Part shown: one piece after another, positions 1 through 8,302 of the stretch
Numbering within the stretch: position 1 is the stretch's first letter
Layout: every line of letters starts with the position of its first letter
Source of the DNA: Hymenobacter monticola
GTDB lineage: Bacteria > Bacteroidota > Bacteroidia > Cytophagales > Hymenobacteraceae
DNA length: 64,000 nt
Direction: 5' to 3'
Assembly: GCF_022811645.1 (NCBI RefSeq)
Contig: NZ_CP094534.1
Coordinates: 3,038,001 to 3,102,000 of the forward strand
Made by a program: the position numbers and the translations under genes
The notes under the pieces: model-generated
What the model was told of the DNA's origin: nothing
The model's database searches: none
The model's input: only the letters and a program-made list of their open reading frames with translations

Positions 1-86
1 AACGCCTGGAGGTAGAATAAAGCTGAAACGCTTCAAGCAGCAGCCTCTGCCAACATATATTAGCTCATCTTTTTCTCCCTATCCCT

Positions 87-2795
87 ATGAAATATTTACT
101 GCTACTGCTCGTGTGGCTGAGCACCTTCCGCCCGGCCCGGGCCACGGCCCCGCCCGCTACCGGCCGTTCCCTGGCCGAGGCCCTCACCCCCGACGGCACC
201 CTGAAAATGGGCCTGAACGGTTCCTTCGACGCCCGGCAGTTTCGGATGGGTACCGCGCCCGACGGGCGACCGGTGTTTCGGCCGGCCGGTACCACCGGCG
301 CCGGCGACGAGCGTTGGGCAGATGGATTTGAGCGGCCGGGGGTGGATGGCACCCTGGTAGCCGTGGCGCGAGCCGGAACCAATATCTACATTGGGGGCAG
401 CTTCACAATGGTAGGCAACGTGCCGGCCCAACGGGTGGCCCGTTGGAATGGCACGGTTTGGAGCTCGCTCGGCACGGGTATTAGCAAAGGCACGCAATAC
501 GCTATAGTCAACGCCCTGGCCGTTGCCGGCAACGGGGACGTATACGCCGGTGGCGAATTCACCACGGCCGGTGGGGTAGCCGCCAATAATGTAGCCAAAT
601 GGAATGGCACGACCTGGAGTCCCCTCGGCAGTGGCGTAGCCAGCAATGCCCTCACCGTGATTCCAAAAATCACTGCGTTGGCAGTGGCTGGCAATGGCGA
701 TGTATATGCGGGCGGCAACTTTGGTTTGGCGGGAGGAGTAGCTGCCAACTATGTGGCTCGCTGGAACGGTACGGCCTGGAGTGCGCTCGGCACGGGGGCA
801 GCCAACGGGGTGAGCGGCGGGAGAGGTTTCAGCATGGGTGGTTCGAGGTACTCAACCGTCTACGCCTTGGTGGTAGCTGGCAACGGCGATGTGTATGTGG
901 GCGGCGATTTTACCGCCGCCGGTGGGGCCGCTGCCAACCAGATAGCCCGCTGGAACGGCACGGCTTGGAGCGCCCTCGGCACGGGCGTCAGCGGCGGCTT
1001 CACTAGCGTCGGCGCCACGGTATATGCGCTGGGCATCTCCAGTGCCGGCGACGTATATGCGGGCGGTGATTTCACCCAGGCCGGCGGCGCAGTGGCCAGT
1101 GGCATTGCCCGTTGGAATGGTTCGGCTTGGAATTCGATGAACACCGGGGCGGCCAACGGGGTGAACAGCACCGTTTCGACCCTGGCCTTGAGCGGAACCG
1201 ATGTGTACGTCGGCGGGAGCTTCTCCCAGGCCGGCGGGGTGGGCGTCGGCTACGTAGCTAAATGGAACGGCACGGTATGGAACAGCCTGGGCACGGGCGC
1301 CGCCAACGGAATGAACTATCGTGTTGACGCGTTGCTGGTGGCCGGCAACGGCCAGGTGTATGCGGGTGGCTCCTTCGACCGGGCCGGTGGGGTGAGTGCG
1401 ACCGGGCTGGCTAAGTGGGATGGCACTGCCTGGAGCCGGGCCGCAGCGGGGGCGGGCAATTATCACGGCGGTATTAAAGTGCTGGCCGTGGCCCCTAACG
1501 GCGATGTGTACGTAGGAGGCACCTTCGTCGAGGCAGGTGAAGGTGCCGCCAACCGGGTGGCCAAATGGAACGGCACCACGTGGAGCAGCCTGGGCACCGG
1601 GGCGGCCAATGGCTTGAACTGGTCAGTGACTGCCTTGGCGGTGGCCGCCAACGGCGATGTATATGTGGGCGGCAACTTCACCCAGGCAGGTGGGATAACC
1701 GCCAACCGGGTGGCCAAATGGAACGGCACGGCCTGGAGTAGCCTGGGCACCGGGGCGGCCAACGGTGTTGGTGTTAGTCTTAGCACCGAAATTGTCAATG
1801 CCCTGGCCGTGGCCCCCAACGGCGATGTGTACGTGGGCGGCTATATCTCCCAGGCGGGTGGCGTAGCCGCTAACTACGTGGCCAAATGGAACGGCACCAC
1901 GTGGAGTGCACTCGGCACCGGCATAACCAATCCGGGGGGAATGAATACCGTTGTGCAGGCGTTGGCCGTAGCCCCCAACGGGGACGTATACGCCGGCGGC
2001 AATTTTACGCAGGCAGGAGGCGTGCCCGCCAACTGCGTAGCCAGGTGGAACGGCACCACCTGGAGCAGTCTCGGCACGGGAACTGCCAACGGCATAGTGG
2101 CCGACCTCAATAGCTTCGGCAATACCGTTTTCGCGCTGGCCGTAGCCCCCAACGGCGACGTGTACGTGGGCGGAATCTTTGCACAGGCGGGCGGCATAAC
2201 CGTTAACCACGTAGCAAAATGGAACGGCACGACCTGGAGTGCGCTCGACACAAGTGTGAGCTCTAGTGGTTTGGGAGGAGCGGTGGTCTACACGCTGGCC
2301 GCGGCCGCCAACGGCGACGTGTACGTGGGCGGCTACATCACCCAAGCGGGCAGCATCTCGGCCAAAAATGTAGCCAAATGGGACGGTAGGGCCTGGACTG
2401 GCCTCGGCACGGGGTTAAACGCGTCTGTGAACACACTCGCCTCCGCCCCCAATGGAAACATTTATGCCGGCGGTCCTTTCACGGCCACCGGCGATGGCAG
2501 CAAAATCACGGTTGGATTCGCCCTCTACGACCCGGCCGCCCCGCTGGCCAACAAAGCTGCCAAAGCCGCGCCCGCCGCGCAACTCTACCCCAACCCGGCC
2601 CACGGCACGGCCACGCTGCGCCTGCCCGCCGGTGCCCCCCGCCTGCCACTGACGCTGTTGGACGCGCAGGGCCGCACCGTGCGCCGCTACCCCGCCCCGG
2701 CTACGGCCGAGGCCGCGCTGGACCTGCGCGGCCTGCCCACCGGCGCCTACGTGGTACGCTGCGGCGAGTTCAGCCAGCGCCTAGTGGTGGAGTAA
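87..2795 (+). CDS. T9SS-exported protein with thirteen WNG-type repeats
   Basis: This 902-residue protein is probably secreted or surface-attached; no enzymatic motif is visible. It starts with a Sec signal peptide (Leu-rich run, likely cleavage after PARA near residue 19). From about residue 90 to 800 it is built from roughly 55-residue repeats. Each pairs a strand like NGDVYVGGNF with a strand like VAKWNGTTWSSLGTG, and the WNG element occurs thirteen times. This is the look of a beta-propeller or similar all-beta repeat fold. The last 75 residues, from LYPNPAHG to QRLVVE, are a type A T9SS sorting domain. The ATG at 87 is the only start that leaves a complete signal peptide. Ligand and role are unknown. 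Confidence 0.85.
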   Translation: MKYLLLLLVWLSTFRPARATAPPATGRSLAEALTPDGTLKMGLNGSFDARQFRMGTAPDGRPVFRPAGTTGAGDERWADGFERPGVDGTLVAVARAGTNIYIGGSFTMVGNVPAQRVARWNGTVWSSLGTGISKGTQYAIVNALAVAGNGDVYAGGEFTTAGGVAANNVAKWNGTTWSPLGSGVASNALTVIPKITALAVAGNGDVYAGGNFGLAGGVAANYVARWNGTAWSALGTGAANGVSGGRGFSMGGSRYSTVYALVVAGNGDVYVGGDFTAAGGAAANQIARWNGTAWSALGTGVSGGFTSVGATVYALGISSAGDVYAGGDFTQAGGAVASGIARWNGSAWNSMNTGAANGVNSTVSTLALSGTDVYVGGSFSQAGGVGVGYVAKWNGTVWNSLGTGAANGMNYRVDALLVAGNGQVYAGGSFDRAGGVSATGLAKWDGTAWSRAAAGAGNYHGGIKVLAVAPNGDVYVGGTFVEAGEGAANRVAKWNGTTWSSLGTGAANGLNWSVTALAVAANGDVYVGGNFTQAGGITANRVAKWNGTAWSSLGTGAANGVGVSLSTEIVNALAVAPNGDVYVGGYISQAGGVAANYVAKWNGTTWSALGTGITNPGGMNTVVQALAVAPNGDVYAGGNFTQAGGVPANCVARWNGTTWSSLGTGTANGIVADLNSFGNTVFALAVAPNGDVYVGGIFAQAGGITVNHVAKWNGTTWSALDTSVSSSGLGGAVVYTLAAAANGDVYVGGYITQAGSISAKNVAKWDGRAWTGLGTGLNASVNTLASAPNGNIYAGGPFTATGDGSKITVGFALYDPAAPLANKAAKAAPAAQLYPNPAHGTATLRLPAGAPRLPLTLLDAQGRTVRRYPAPATAEAALDLRGLPTGAYVVRCGEFSQRLVVE

Positions 2796-2807
2796 GAAGG
2801 AGCTAAT

Positions 2808-2851
2808 AACGAAAAAGCCCGCTGGCCAATTGGCCAGCGGGCTTTTTCGTT
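2808..2851. terminator. Perfect-palindrome bidirectional terminator
   Basis: A 44-base perfect palindrome centred on CCAATTGG has a T-run on either strand. It lies between the convergent ends of the T9SS gene and the CDGSH gene and should terminate both. Confidence 0.85.
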
Positions 2852-2862
2852 GAAATGTGAAC

Positions 2863-3093
2863 CTACACGGCCGGCTTGGGCGCGGGCAGGTCAAACGCCG
2901 TGGCGTCGTGCTCGAAGTGGCCTTTGTGCGAGCCGTCACAAAAAGGCTTCTGGCTCGAAAGCCCGCAGCGACAGATGCTGATGCGCTGCCGGCCGCCGAG
3001 GCCGTAGGGGTTGCCCTGGGCGTCTACCAGTTCGATGTTTTCGCCCTCCACGCGGAGGGAGCCATTGGAAAGGACGGTGAGTTTGGTGGCCAT
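2863..3093 (-). CDS. CDGSH iron-sulfur domain protein
   Basis: This 76-residue protein carries the CDGSH signature CRCGLSSQKPFCDGSH. The three Cys and one His expected to bind a 2Fe-2S cluster are Cys41, Cys43, Cys52 and His56. Family members are redox-active or cluster-transfer proteins related to mitoNEET; the bacterial ones are soluble and poorly characterised. There is no signal peptide or membrane segment, so it should be cytoplasmic. The length is normal for a single-domain bacterial member. It is a stand-alone gene convergent with the upstream T9SS gene. Family assignment is firm; the cellular role is not known. Confidence 0.9.
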   Translation of the reverse strand: MATKLTVLSNGSLRVEGENIELVDAQGNPYGLGGRQRISICRCGLSSQKPFCDGSHKGHFEHDATAFDLPAPKPAV

Positions 3094-3202
3094 TTTAGAA
3101 GGGTTGAGTTTTGAGAGTTGAATGTTGAGTGGGAAGAAAGCAGGGTTAAATGTAGCGGGTCAAATGTTGAGGTAAGAATCAAACAACTCGACCCAGAGCC
3201 CT

Positions 3203-3730
3203 TTACAGCGCCTTCCGCATGATGTAATCGTTCATGAAGTACGGCCCGATGGGCACGTCCACCTCGCGCTGGCGCTCGAAGCCACGCCGCTCATAGAAGG
3301 CAATGGCGGGGTTGTAGCGGTTCACGTTCAGGTCCAGGAAACGGCCGCCGGCGTTGCGGGCGGCGTTTTCCACCGCTTCGATGAGGTGCACGCCCAAGCC
3401 CTGGCCCTGGCGCGTGGGCAGCACATAAATCTTGTGCAGCTTGTAGCCGGCGTGGCCGTCTTCCTCCACCGGCAGGGGGCTGAAAGACGCAAAACCAGCC
3501 GGCTCGCCCTCCACATACGCCAGCAGAAACGAGTGCTGCTGTTCAGTCATCTGCCGCTTGAGCGAAGCCGAGGTGTAAATCACGCGGTACATGTACTCCA
3601 GCTGCTCGCGCGAGATGATGAAGCGGTAGGTAGGCTCCCAGGTGGCTTCGGCCAGGCCGATGATGGTGGGAATGTCCTGGAGCGTGGCGGGCTCGATGCG
3701 CGGCGGCGCGAGTTGGGCGTCAGAAGTCAT
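3203..3730 (-). CDS. GNAT family N-acetyltransferase
   Basis: This is a 175-residue GCN5-related acyltransferase that would move an acetyl group from acetyl-CoA to an unknown amine. The acetyl-CoA pyrophosphate-binding loop is RQGQGLG at residues 107-113. It is followed by the typical closing region with N-x6-FYERRGF at about 142-151. The ATG at 3730 is preferred over an upstream TTG that adds only three residues. The gene stands alone, and its neighbours give no hint of the substrate. Confidence 0.85.
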   Translation of the reverse strand: MTSDAQLAPPRIEPATLQDIPTIIGLAEATWEPTYRFIISREQLEYMYRVIYTSASLKRQMTEQQHSFLLAYVEGEPAGFASFSPLPVEEDGHAGYKLHKIYVLPTRQGQGLGVHLIEAVENAARNAGGRFLDLNVNRYNPAIAFYERRGFERQREVDVPIGPYFMNDYIMRKAL

Positions 3731-3843
3731 AAGCAGCAAAACACGAAATTGCGGCGAAAAAACCGAACCGGCCGCCCGCTTTGATACGGTTGGCGCGCTC
3801 CTTGCGTTAAAAGGCCGGTTACCGTTTCAAAAAGAACTCTTCT

Positions 3844-4299
3844 ATGAAAGCTTCTGCCTTCGTTTTGCTGCTCTCGGGCCTGGCCCTGGCCGCGCATGCC
3901 CAGCCCAACACCGCCCAGGGCGAGCTGCTGCGCCGCGGCGAGCTCACCGGCGCCCGCCCTTCGGCCAAAGCCCAAATGCAAGCGGCCACGCGCCCCGCCA
4001 ACCACGCCTCCGACCCCGCCCAGCAGCACCTGCTGCAAACCGACGTGAACCTGGCCCAAACCCGCGCCGAGGAACTGCCCAACCTCTACGAGCGGTTCAT
4101 TGCCACCACCCGCGAGGAGCGCCGCACCTGGAACGACCAGCAGTGGGACGTCGCCGGGCAAGTGCTGGCCCGCCTCAACCAGCGCTACGAGCAAGTCCGT
4201 ACCGAGCTGCCCCTGGAAGACCGCCTGCTCGTCCGCAGTTTTCAGGGCGAATTCCATACCCTGCGCGGCGCCCGCAACGTCAAAGAAAAACTCGACTAA
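3844..4299 (+). CDS. Exported protein of unknown function
   Basis: This 151-residue protein has a clear Sec signal peptide (MKASAFVLLLSGLALAAHA, cleavage near residue 19). The rest is a charged, largely helical domain with no motif I recognise. It is periplasmic or envelope-associated by inference. Its TAA stop overlaps the TAG stop of the convergent downstream gene by three bases, so the two genes end in the same 4-base CTAA. Confidence 0.7.
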   Translation: MKASAFVLLLSGLALAAHAQPNTAQGELLRRGELTGARPSAKAQMQAATRPANHASDPAQQHLLQTDVNLAQTRAEELPNLYERFIATTREERRTWNDQQWDVAGQVLARLNQRYEQVRTELPLEDRLLVRSFQGEFHTLRGARNVKEKLD

Positions 4300-4751
4300 T
4301 CGGCCTGCCCGGGCGTGGGCGGCGGGGCTTGCTGCACCAGCCACTTCATGGCCGATGCCGGGTCGTCGAACTGCTCGATGGCAATGTGGGGCCGCAGGGC
4401 GGCGATGAACTCGTGGCTGGCGAACTGGTTTTCGCGGTCGGGCGAAAACAGGTAAGCCATGGCCCGCACGCCCACTTTCACCGCCTGGGGCAGCCATTCG
4501 TATTGCAGCCAGGGCAGGGCGTCACTCCAGTCGCCGCTGGTATCGCTTTTGTCGTTCAATATCAACGGGTAGTCGAGCTGCCCGCGCCACTGCGCGCCCT
4601 GCTGCACGCCCCGCACTACCTCCGCACCGGTGAGGTGGCCGTGCCAGCGCACGTACAGGATGCGCTGTTCGGGGTAATACAGGTATTCGGCCAGCGGGGC
4701 ACCATGGGCGTCGGTCAGGCTGAGCAGTTGGGTAGCAGGAGAGAACGGCAT
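4296..4751 (-). CDS. Small SpoIIAA/STAS-like cytoplasmic protein
   Basis: This 151-residue protein has no signal peptide or membrane segment. Its start, with alternating strands (ILYVRWHGHLTGAEV) and a later YPLILNDKS strand-loop, resembles the SpoIIAA-like/STAS fold common in Hymenobacter relatives, where such proteins have no assigned role. Fold assignment is by pattern only. It converges on the exported protein at 3844-4299 and shares stop-codon bases with it. Confidence 0.6.
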   Translation of the reverse strand: MPFSPATQLLSLTDAHGAPLAEYLYYPEQRILYVRWHGHLTGAEVVRGVQQGAQWRGQLDYPLILNDKSDTSGDWSDALPWLQYEWLPQAVKVGVRAMAYLFSPDRENQFASHEFIAALRPHIAIEQFDDPASAMKWLVQQAPPPTPGQAD

Positions 4752-4879
4752 GGCAGGAAATTACGATAATCTCGCAGGGGTTTTCAAATATAGTTGGCTT
4801 CGCATAAAAGGCAAGTAATTGCGTGGCCCTGCTACCTTTGGGGTTCTGCTTTTCCCTCGCCTTTACACGTTCGTAGCGC

Positions 4880-5503
4880 ATGCACATTGCCATCGTCGGC
4901 AACATTGGAGCCGGTAAAACCACCTTGGCGCACAAGTTGGCCCAGCATTTTCGGTGGGAAGTTTTTCTCGAAGACGTGGACGACAATCCCTACCTGAAGG
5001 ATTTCTACCACGACATGCCCCGCTGGGCCTTCCACCTGCAGGTGTACTTCCTCAACGGCCGCTTCCGCCAGACGCAGCGCATCAAGGAGCTGCAGAAGGC
5101 CGGCCGCGGCATCATTCAGGACCGCACCATCTACGAAGACGCCCACATCTTCGCGGCCAACCTGCACGAGTCGGGCCTGCTCGAAACCCGCGACTACAAC
5201 AACTACTACGCGCTGTTTGAGTCGATGATAGACCTCGTGGCGCCACCTGACCTGCTGCTTTATCTGCGCGCCGACCTGCCCAAACTGGTGAGCCAGATTG
5301 AAAAGCGCGGCCGCGACTACGAAAACAGCATCAGCATTGAGTACCTTAAAAGCCTCAACGAGCACTACGAGAAGTGGATTAGCGGCTACACGGCCGGCCG
5401 CCACCTCATCGTCGACGTGAGCGAGCTGGACTACGTGCGCAACCCCGAAGACCTCGGCACCATCATCGACAAAATCAATAATACCCTGTTCGGCCTGTTT
5501 TAA
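4880..5503 (+). CDS. Deoxynucleoside kinase
   Basis: This 207-residue kinase phosphorylates a deoxynucleoside with ATP for the salvage of DNA precursors in the cytoplasm. The P-loop is GNIGAGKTT (residues 7-15). The substrate-site ED dipeptide is at 31-32, the DRTIYED motif is at 81-87, and a lid region rich in Arg and Lys (EKRGRDYENS) follows near 141-150. Length and motif order fit the dNK/dGK family. Whether it prefers deoxyadenosine, deoxyguanosine or another nucleoside cannot be read from the motifs. A large inverted repeat follows the stop codon directly. Confidence 0.88.
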   Translation: MHIAIVGNIGAGKTTLAHKLAQHFRWEVFLEDVDDNPYLKDFYHDMPRWAFHLQVYFLNGRFRQTQRIKELQKAGRGIIQDRTIYEDAHIFAANLHESGLLETRDYNNYYALFESMIDLVAPPDLLLYLRADLPKLVSQIEKRGRDYENSISIEYLKSLNEHYEKWISGYTAGRHLIVDVSELDYVRNPEDLGTIIDKINNTLFGLF

Positions 5504-5517
5504 GCAGGCAACGCGTG

Positions 5518-5603
5518 GCACGAATACCCCGAAGCGCCGCTTCGGCCCGTCAGAACATCAATCGTTCAGCGCGGGCCGAAGCGGCGCTTCGGGGTATTCG
5601 TGC
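5518..5603. repeat. 32-bp perfect inverted repeat (REP-like dyad)
   Basis: The arms 5518-5549 and 5572-5603 are perfect 32-base complements around a 22-base loop. The arms contain CGAAGCGCCGCTTCG, itself a short palindrome. The right border reads CTACAC, which is GTGTAG on the other strand and supplies the TAG stop of the DUF2461 gene. It has no T-run, so it is more like a dispersed repeat than an ordinary terminator, although it lies between converging genes. Confidence 0.85.
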
Positions 5604-6292
5604 TACACGGCTTTCGAATCCGCGCCCGGCAGCGCCGCATTGAAAAAATCGACCAATGGCCGCGCCGCCGCAATAGCCGCCACCAACTGGTCCACAAAGT
5701 CCGGGGCCAGCACCTCCGCATCGGTATAAAACCGGCCCGCCCCAAACGTCTTCAAGCGCAGCCAGGTCAGGTCCGGGTCGTCGGCGGTGTAGCCGCGCGG
5801 CGGCCTGGTCAGCTGCGGGCCCGTGGTGTCGAGCCCGTGGGGAAAGTAGCGCAGCAGCTCCGGCCCCTGCCGCAGCCGGTGAAACTCATCCGAATTGTAG
5901 TGAATTTCCTGCCGGATGGCCGCCAGCATTTCCGGAGCAGGGTGGAAGGTGCCAGCCCCCAGCCAACTCTGGCCCTCGGGCTGAATGGCGATGAAATACC
6001 CTGCCCGCGGCGCGTGGCGCCCGCCTAGCTTCAGGCCAGCACCCATGCGGCGCTTGTAAGGCTCGGGGTCGCGGTGGGCGCGGTCATTTTTGTGCAGCCG
6101 AAACATCACGTCGGCGGGCGTCAGATTCGCCAGGTCGGGGTCGGTGGCGGCCACTCGGGTGAGCACCTGGCGCACCAGTTCGGTGCAGGCGGCGCGGGCA
6201 CGCTGGTAGTCGGGGCGGTGCTCGGCCATCCAGGCCGTGGTGTTGTTGGCCGCCAGCCGGGCCATAAATTTCAACAGGTAGTCCAGTTCCAT
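5603..6292 (-). CDS. DUF2461 family protein
   Basis: This 229-residue protein matches the DUF2461 family pattern: an N-terminal segment with NNTTAWMAEHRPDYQRAR, then DVMFRLHKNDRAHRDPEPYKRRMGAG, and GYFIAIQPEGQSWLGAG. The family has no established biochemical function. It is cytoplasmic, of usual length, and starts at the ATG at 6292. Its stop codon TAG is the first triplet of the adjoining inverted repeat, one of several such cases in this window. Confidence 0.8.
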   Translation of the reverse strand: MELDYLLKFMARLAANNTTAWMAEHRPDYQRARAACTELVRQVLTRVAATDPDLANLTPADVMFRLHKNDRAHRDPEPYKRRMGAGLKLGGRHAPRAGYFIAIQPEGQSWLGAGTFHPAPEMLAAIRQEIHYNSDEFHRLRQGPELLRYFPHGLDTTGPQLTRPPRGYTADDPDLTWLRLKTFGAGRFYTDAEVLAPDFVDQLVAAIAAARPLVDFFNAALPGADSKAV

Positions 6293-6372
6293 GCAGCTAG
6301 GCGGGCATTGAGCCCGGTCCAGCAGAACGCCGCCGTTGAGCCAAGAGTTGCGTAGGCTGCCGGCAACCCCCG

Positions 6373-7197
6373 CTACTTGGCGTGAAGTACCGTCACGGCG
6401 TCGCCCACGCGCAGGCGGCCGTGGCCGGGCCCGGTCACGTTTTGGCCAAAGAGCGTGCTGTTTTCCACTTTGCGGTAGGTCGCCAGCGTGCGCAACGGGT
6501 CACCCACGGGGCTTTTTTGCGCGGTGGTTTGGTCAATGGTGGTCAGCACGCAGCGGCCGCAGCCGCGCACCGCCCGAAATGGCAGTCCACCGATTTCGAA
6601 CTGCTCCCACCGGTCGTCCTCGTACGCCTCGCCGCCACTGAATACCAGGTTGGGCCGGAAGCGGTTCATGGGCACGGGCTGGGCCAGGCGGGTATTCAAA
6701 TCAGCTAAAGCAGCCTCGCCCACCAGCAGAAACGGGTAGCCGTCGGCAAAGCTTACTAATTGCCCTTCTGGGTTAAACTCCGGCTCCACATCGCGCCGCA
6801 CCATGTCGGACATGTAGACCAGCCGGCAGGGACGCCCCAGGGCTTCGGCCAGCCATTCATCGGCCTCCGCCGTGCCCCGCCAAGCCCACAGAATATCGTC
6901 CCACACGGTCACAAACAGCGTGCGGTCGGGCGTGGCCTCAAAGGGGATGTAAAGCGGCAGCAAATTGGGCCGCTGCCGGTGGCTGATGAGGAAGCCATTG
7001 TAAGCCGGGGCCACAGTCAGCAAGGCCAGTTCGGGCTGTTGCCGCTGCGTCATGAAGCGGTTGCGCTCGTCTACCAGCAGCCAGCGCCGGTCGTAGCGCA
7101 GGCCACGAGCCGTCACCTCGGCCTCCGGCACAGCGTAGCCGCCCAAGGACTTAACAGGGTAGATAAATAAGCCGGAAAGCGTAAGCGGTGCAGACAT
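6373..7197 (-). CDS. MOSC-domain oxidoreductase (YcbX type)
   Basis: This 274-residue protein has an N-terminal MOSC beta-barrel domain (IYPVKSLGG) followed by a MOSC domain. The likely molybdenum-cofactor-ligating Cys is in RGCGRCVLTTID near residue 214. In E. coli the YcbX branch reduces N-hydroxylated compounds with the molybdenum cofactor, so a similar reductase role is expected here. There is no C-terminal 2Fe-2S ferredoxin domain, so an external electron donor would be needed. The ATG at 7197 is preferred to the GTG two codons upstream. A second, shorter MOSC protein is encoded at 49221-49736. Confidence 0.85.
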   Translation of the reverse strand: MSAPLTLSGLFIYPVKSLGGYAVPEAEVTARGLRYDRRWLLVDERNRFMTQRQQPELALLTVAPAYNGFLISHRQRPNLLPLYIPFEATPDRTLFVTVWDDILWAWRGTAEADEWLAEALGRPCRLVYMSDMVRRDVEPEFNPEGQLVSFADGYPFLLVGEAALADLNTRLAQPVPMNRFRPNLVFSGGEAYEDDRWEQFEIGGLPFRAVRGCGRCVLTTIDQTTAQKSPVGDPLRTLATYRKVENSTLFGQNVTGPGHGRLRVGDAVTVLHAK

Positions 7198-7221
7198 GGG
7201 CACAAAAGTACCGCGCCCTGC

Positions 7222-7959
7222 CTACTCTACCACCAGCAAATCCGACGCCCGCACGAATGCCACCTTGCGCTGCCACTCCACTCGGCACCAAATGTCTTGC
7301 CGCCCCAGCACCAGCAGCCGGTCGCCCAGCGCGGCCGTACTCAGCCAAGACGCGCCCGCGCTGGGCCCGGCCATCAGCGCCGCCCCCGAGTGGGCCACTA
7401 GCCCCACCGGCGCCGGCCGCAGCAGGTGCAGGTAGGCCCCCAGCAGCGCCACGTAGGCCGCGTAGCCCAGCCAGGCACTTCGGGGCCCGCGCCGCCACAG
7501 CAGCCAAATAGCGCCCACCACGGCGCCGCCCAGCAGCGCCTGCAAGCCGGGGTAGTAGTAGCGCTGGGCCTGCACCCGTAACTCTTGCTGCCAGGTAACC
7601 GGGTAGCCCACCAGCCGGTGCCGGGCCGCGAGCGTGGCCATTTGCTGCCAGGTGCGCACCCGCGGCTGCCGGGCCTGCGCCATGCTCAGGTACAGCAGCG
7701 CGGCTGGGGCGTGCCCCAGTTGCTGTTGCGCGTAAGCCATTTTGAGCAGCAGCCCGGTCGAAACCTGTCTTTTTTGCCATACCTGCGCCCGGTAAGCAGG
7801 AAATGCCGCGGCGTATTGCCCCACGGCGAAAAGGGAATCGGCCCGATTGAGGTCAATAGGGCGGGCAAAGGAGCCGGAGATTAATTTTTTTTTAACGGGT
7901 AGCTGCGAACCCAAGCCACAGATAGGCAGGAAGATTAGAAGAAGGTAAAGGGTCCGCAC
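7222..7959 (-). CDS. BatE-like membrane protein with TPR and SH3-like domains
   Basis: The product of about 245 residues has an N-terminal signal or membrane segment, a TPR-like helical region (ADSLFAVGQYAAAFPAYRAQV), two membrane segments in the middle, and a C-terminal beta-rich SH3-like stretch ending SDLLVVE. This order resembles BatE of Bacteroidota aerotolerance operons, but no other bat gene is nearby. The GTG at 7959 is chosen because an upstream TTG (8052) would place the start beyond the promoter of the divergent tRNA gene. The start is uncertain. Confidence 0.6.
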   Translation of the reverse strand: MRTLYLLLIFLPICGLGSQLPVKKKLISGSFARPIDLNRADSLFAVGQYAAAFPAYRAQVWQKRQVSTGLLLKMAYAQQQLGHAPAALLYLSMAQARQPRVRTWQQMATLAARHRLVGYPVTWQQELRVQAQRYYYPGLQALLGGAVVGAIWLLWRRGPRSAWLGYAAYVALLGAYLHLLRPAPVGLVAHSGAALMAGPSAGASWLSTAALGDRLLVLGRQDIWCRVEWQRKVAFVRASDLLVVE

Positions 7960-7991
7960 AGTAAGTAGAACGACTTTTTTTTGGAGTCGTG

Positions 7992-8023
7992 TTTGTGTAG
8001 TTCGGGAGGCTGTAGTACTTTTG
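7992..8023 (+). promoter_or_regulatory. Bacteroidota promoter of tRNA-Lys
   Basis: A -33 box TTTG (7992-7995), a 20-base spacer and a consensus -7 box TACTTTTG (8016-8023) predict a start near 8030, about 35 bases before the tRNA. Confidence 0.8.
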
Positions 8024-8065
8024 TACCACCAAAGCAGGAAACGCCTCGCCAAGGTAAAGATAACT

Positions 8066-8138
8066 GATTCTGTAGCTCAGCTGGTAGAGCAGTACACTTT
8101 TAATGTACGGGTCCTGGGTTCGAATCCCAGCGGGATCA
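8066..8138 (+). tRNA. tRNA-Lys (anticodon TTT)
   Basis: This 73-base cloverleaf has acceptor GATTCTG pairing with CGGGATC. Its D-arm is GCTC-AGCTGGTA-GAGC, its anticodon stem GTACA/TGTAC surrounds CTTTTAA with TTT at the centre, and its T-arm is CTGGG-TTCGAAT-CCCAG. The discriminator base is A, and CCA is not encoded. It is a single tRNA with its own promoter and terminator. Confidence 0.95.
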
Positions 8139-8142
8139 CAGC

Positions 8143-8178
8143 AAAGCGCCCCATTCTGGAAACAGGATGGGGCGCTTT
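8143..8178 (+). terminator. Terminator after tRNA-Lys
   Basis: AAAGCGCCCCAT (8143-8154) pairs perfectly with ATGGGGCGCTTT (8167-8178) and is followed by a T-rich stretch. Confidence 0.85.
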
Positions 8179-8302
8179 CGTTTTGGTGGGTCCAGCTGCT
8201 GCCAGCTGCTGGGCAGTTGGTTTTGAAAATCAGCCAAACGCAAAAAGGCCTCGCAGAAGCTAGTGCTGCGAGGCCCCCGGGGACTTGGATAGCGGCTGAT
8301 AG

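Noticed and set aside
87..2795. Regularly spaced DNA repeats resembling a CRISPR or satellite array
   Set aside because: The period is in frame, spacing is variable, and the repeats encode a conserved amino acid pattern; there are no palindromic direct repeats with unique spacers and no cas genes.
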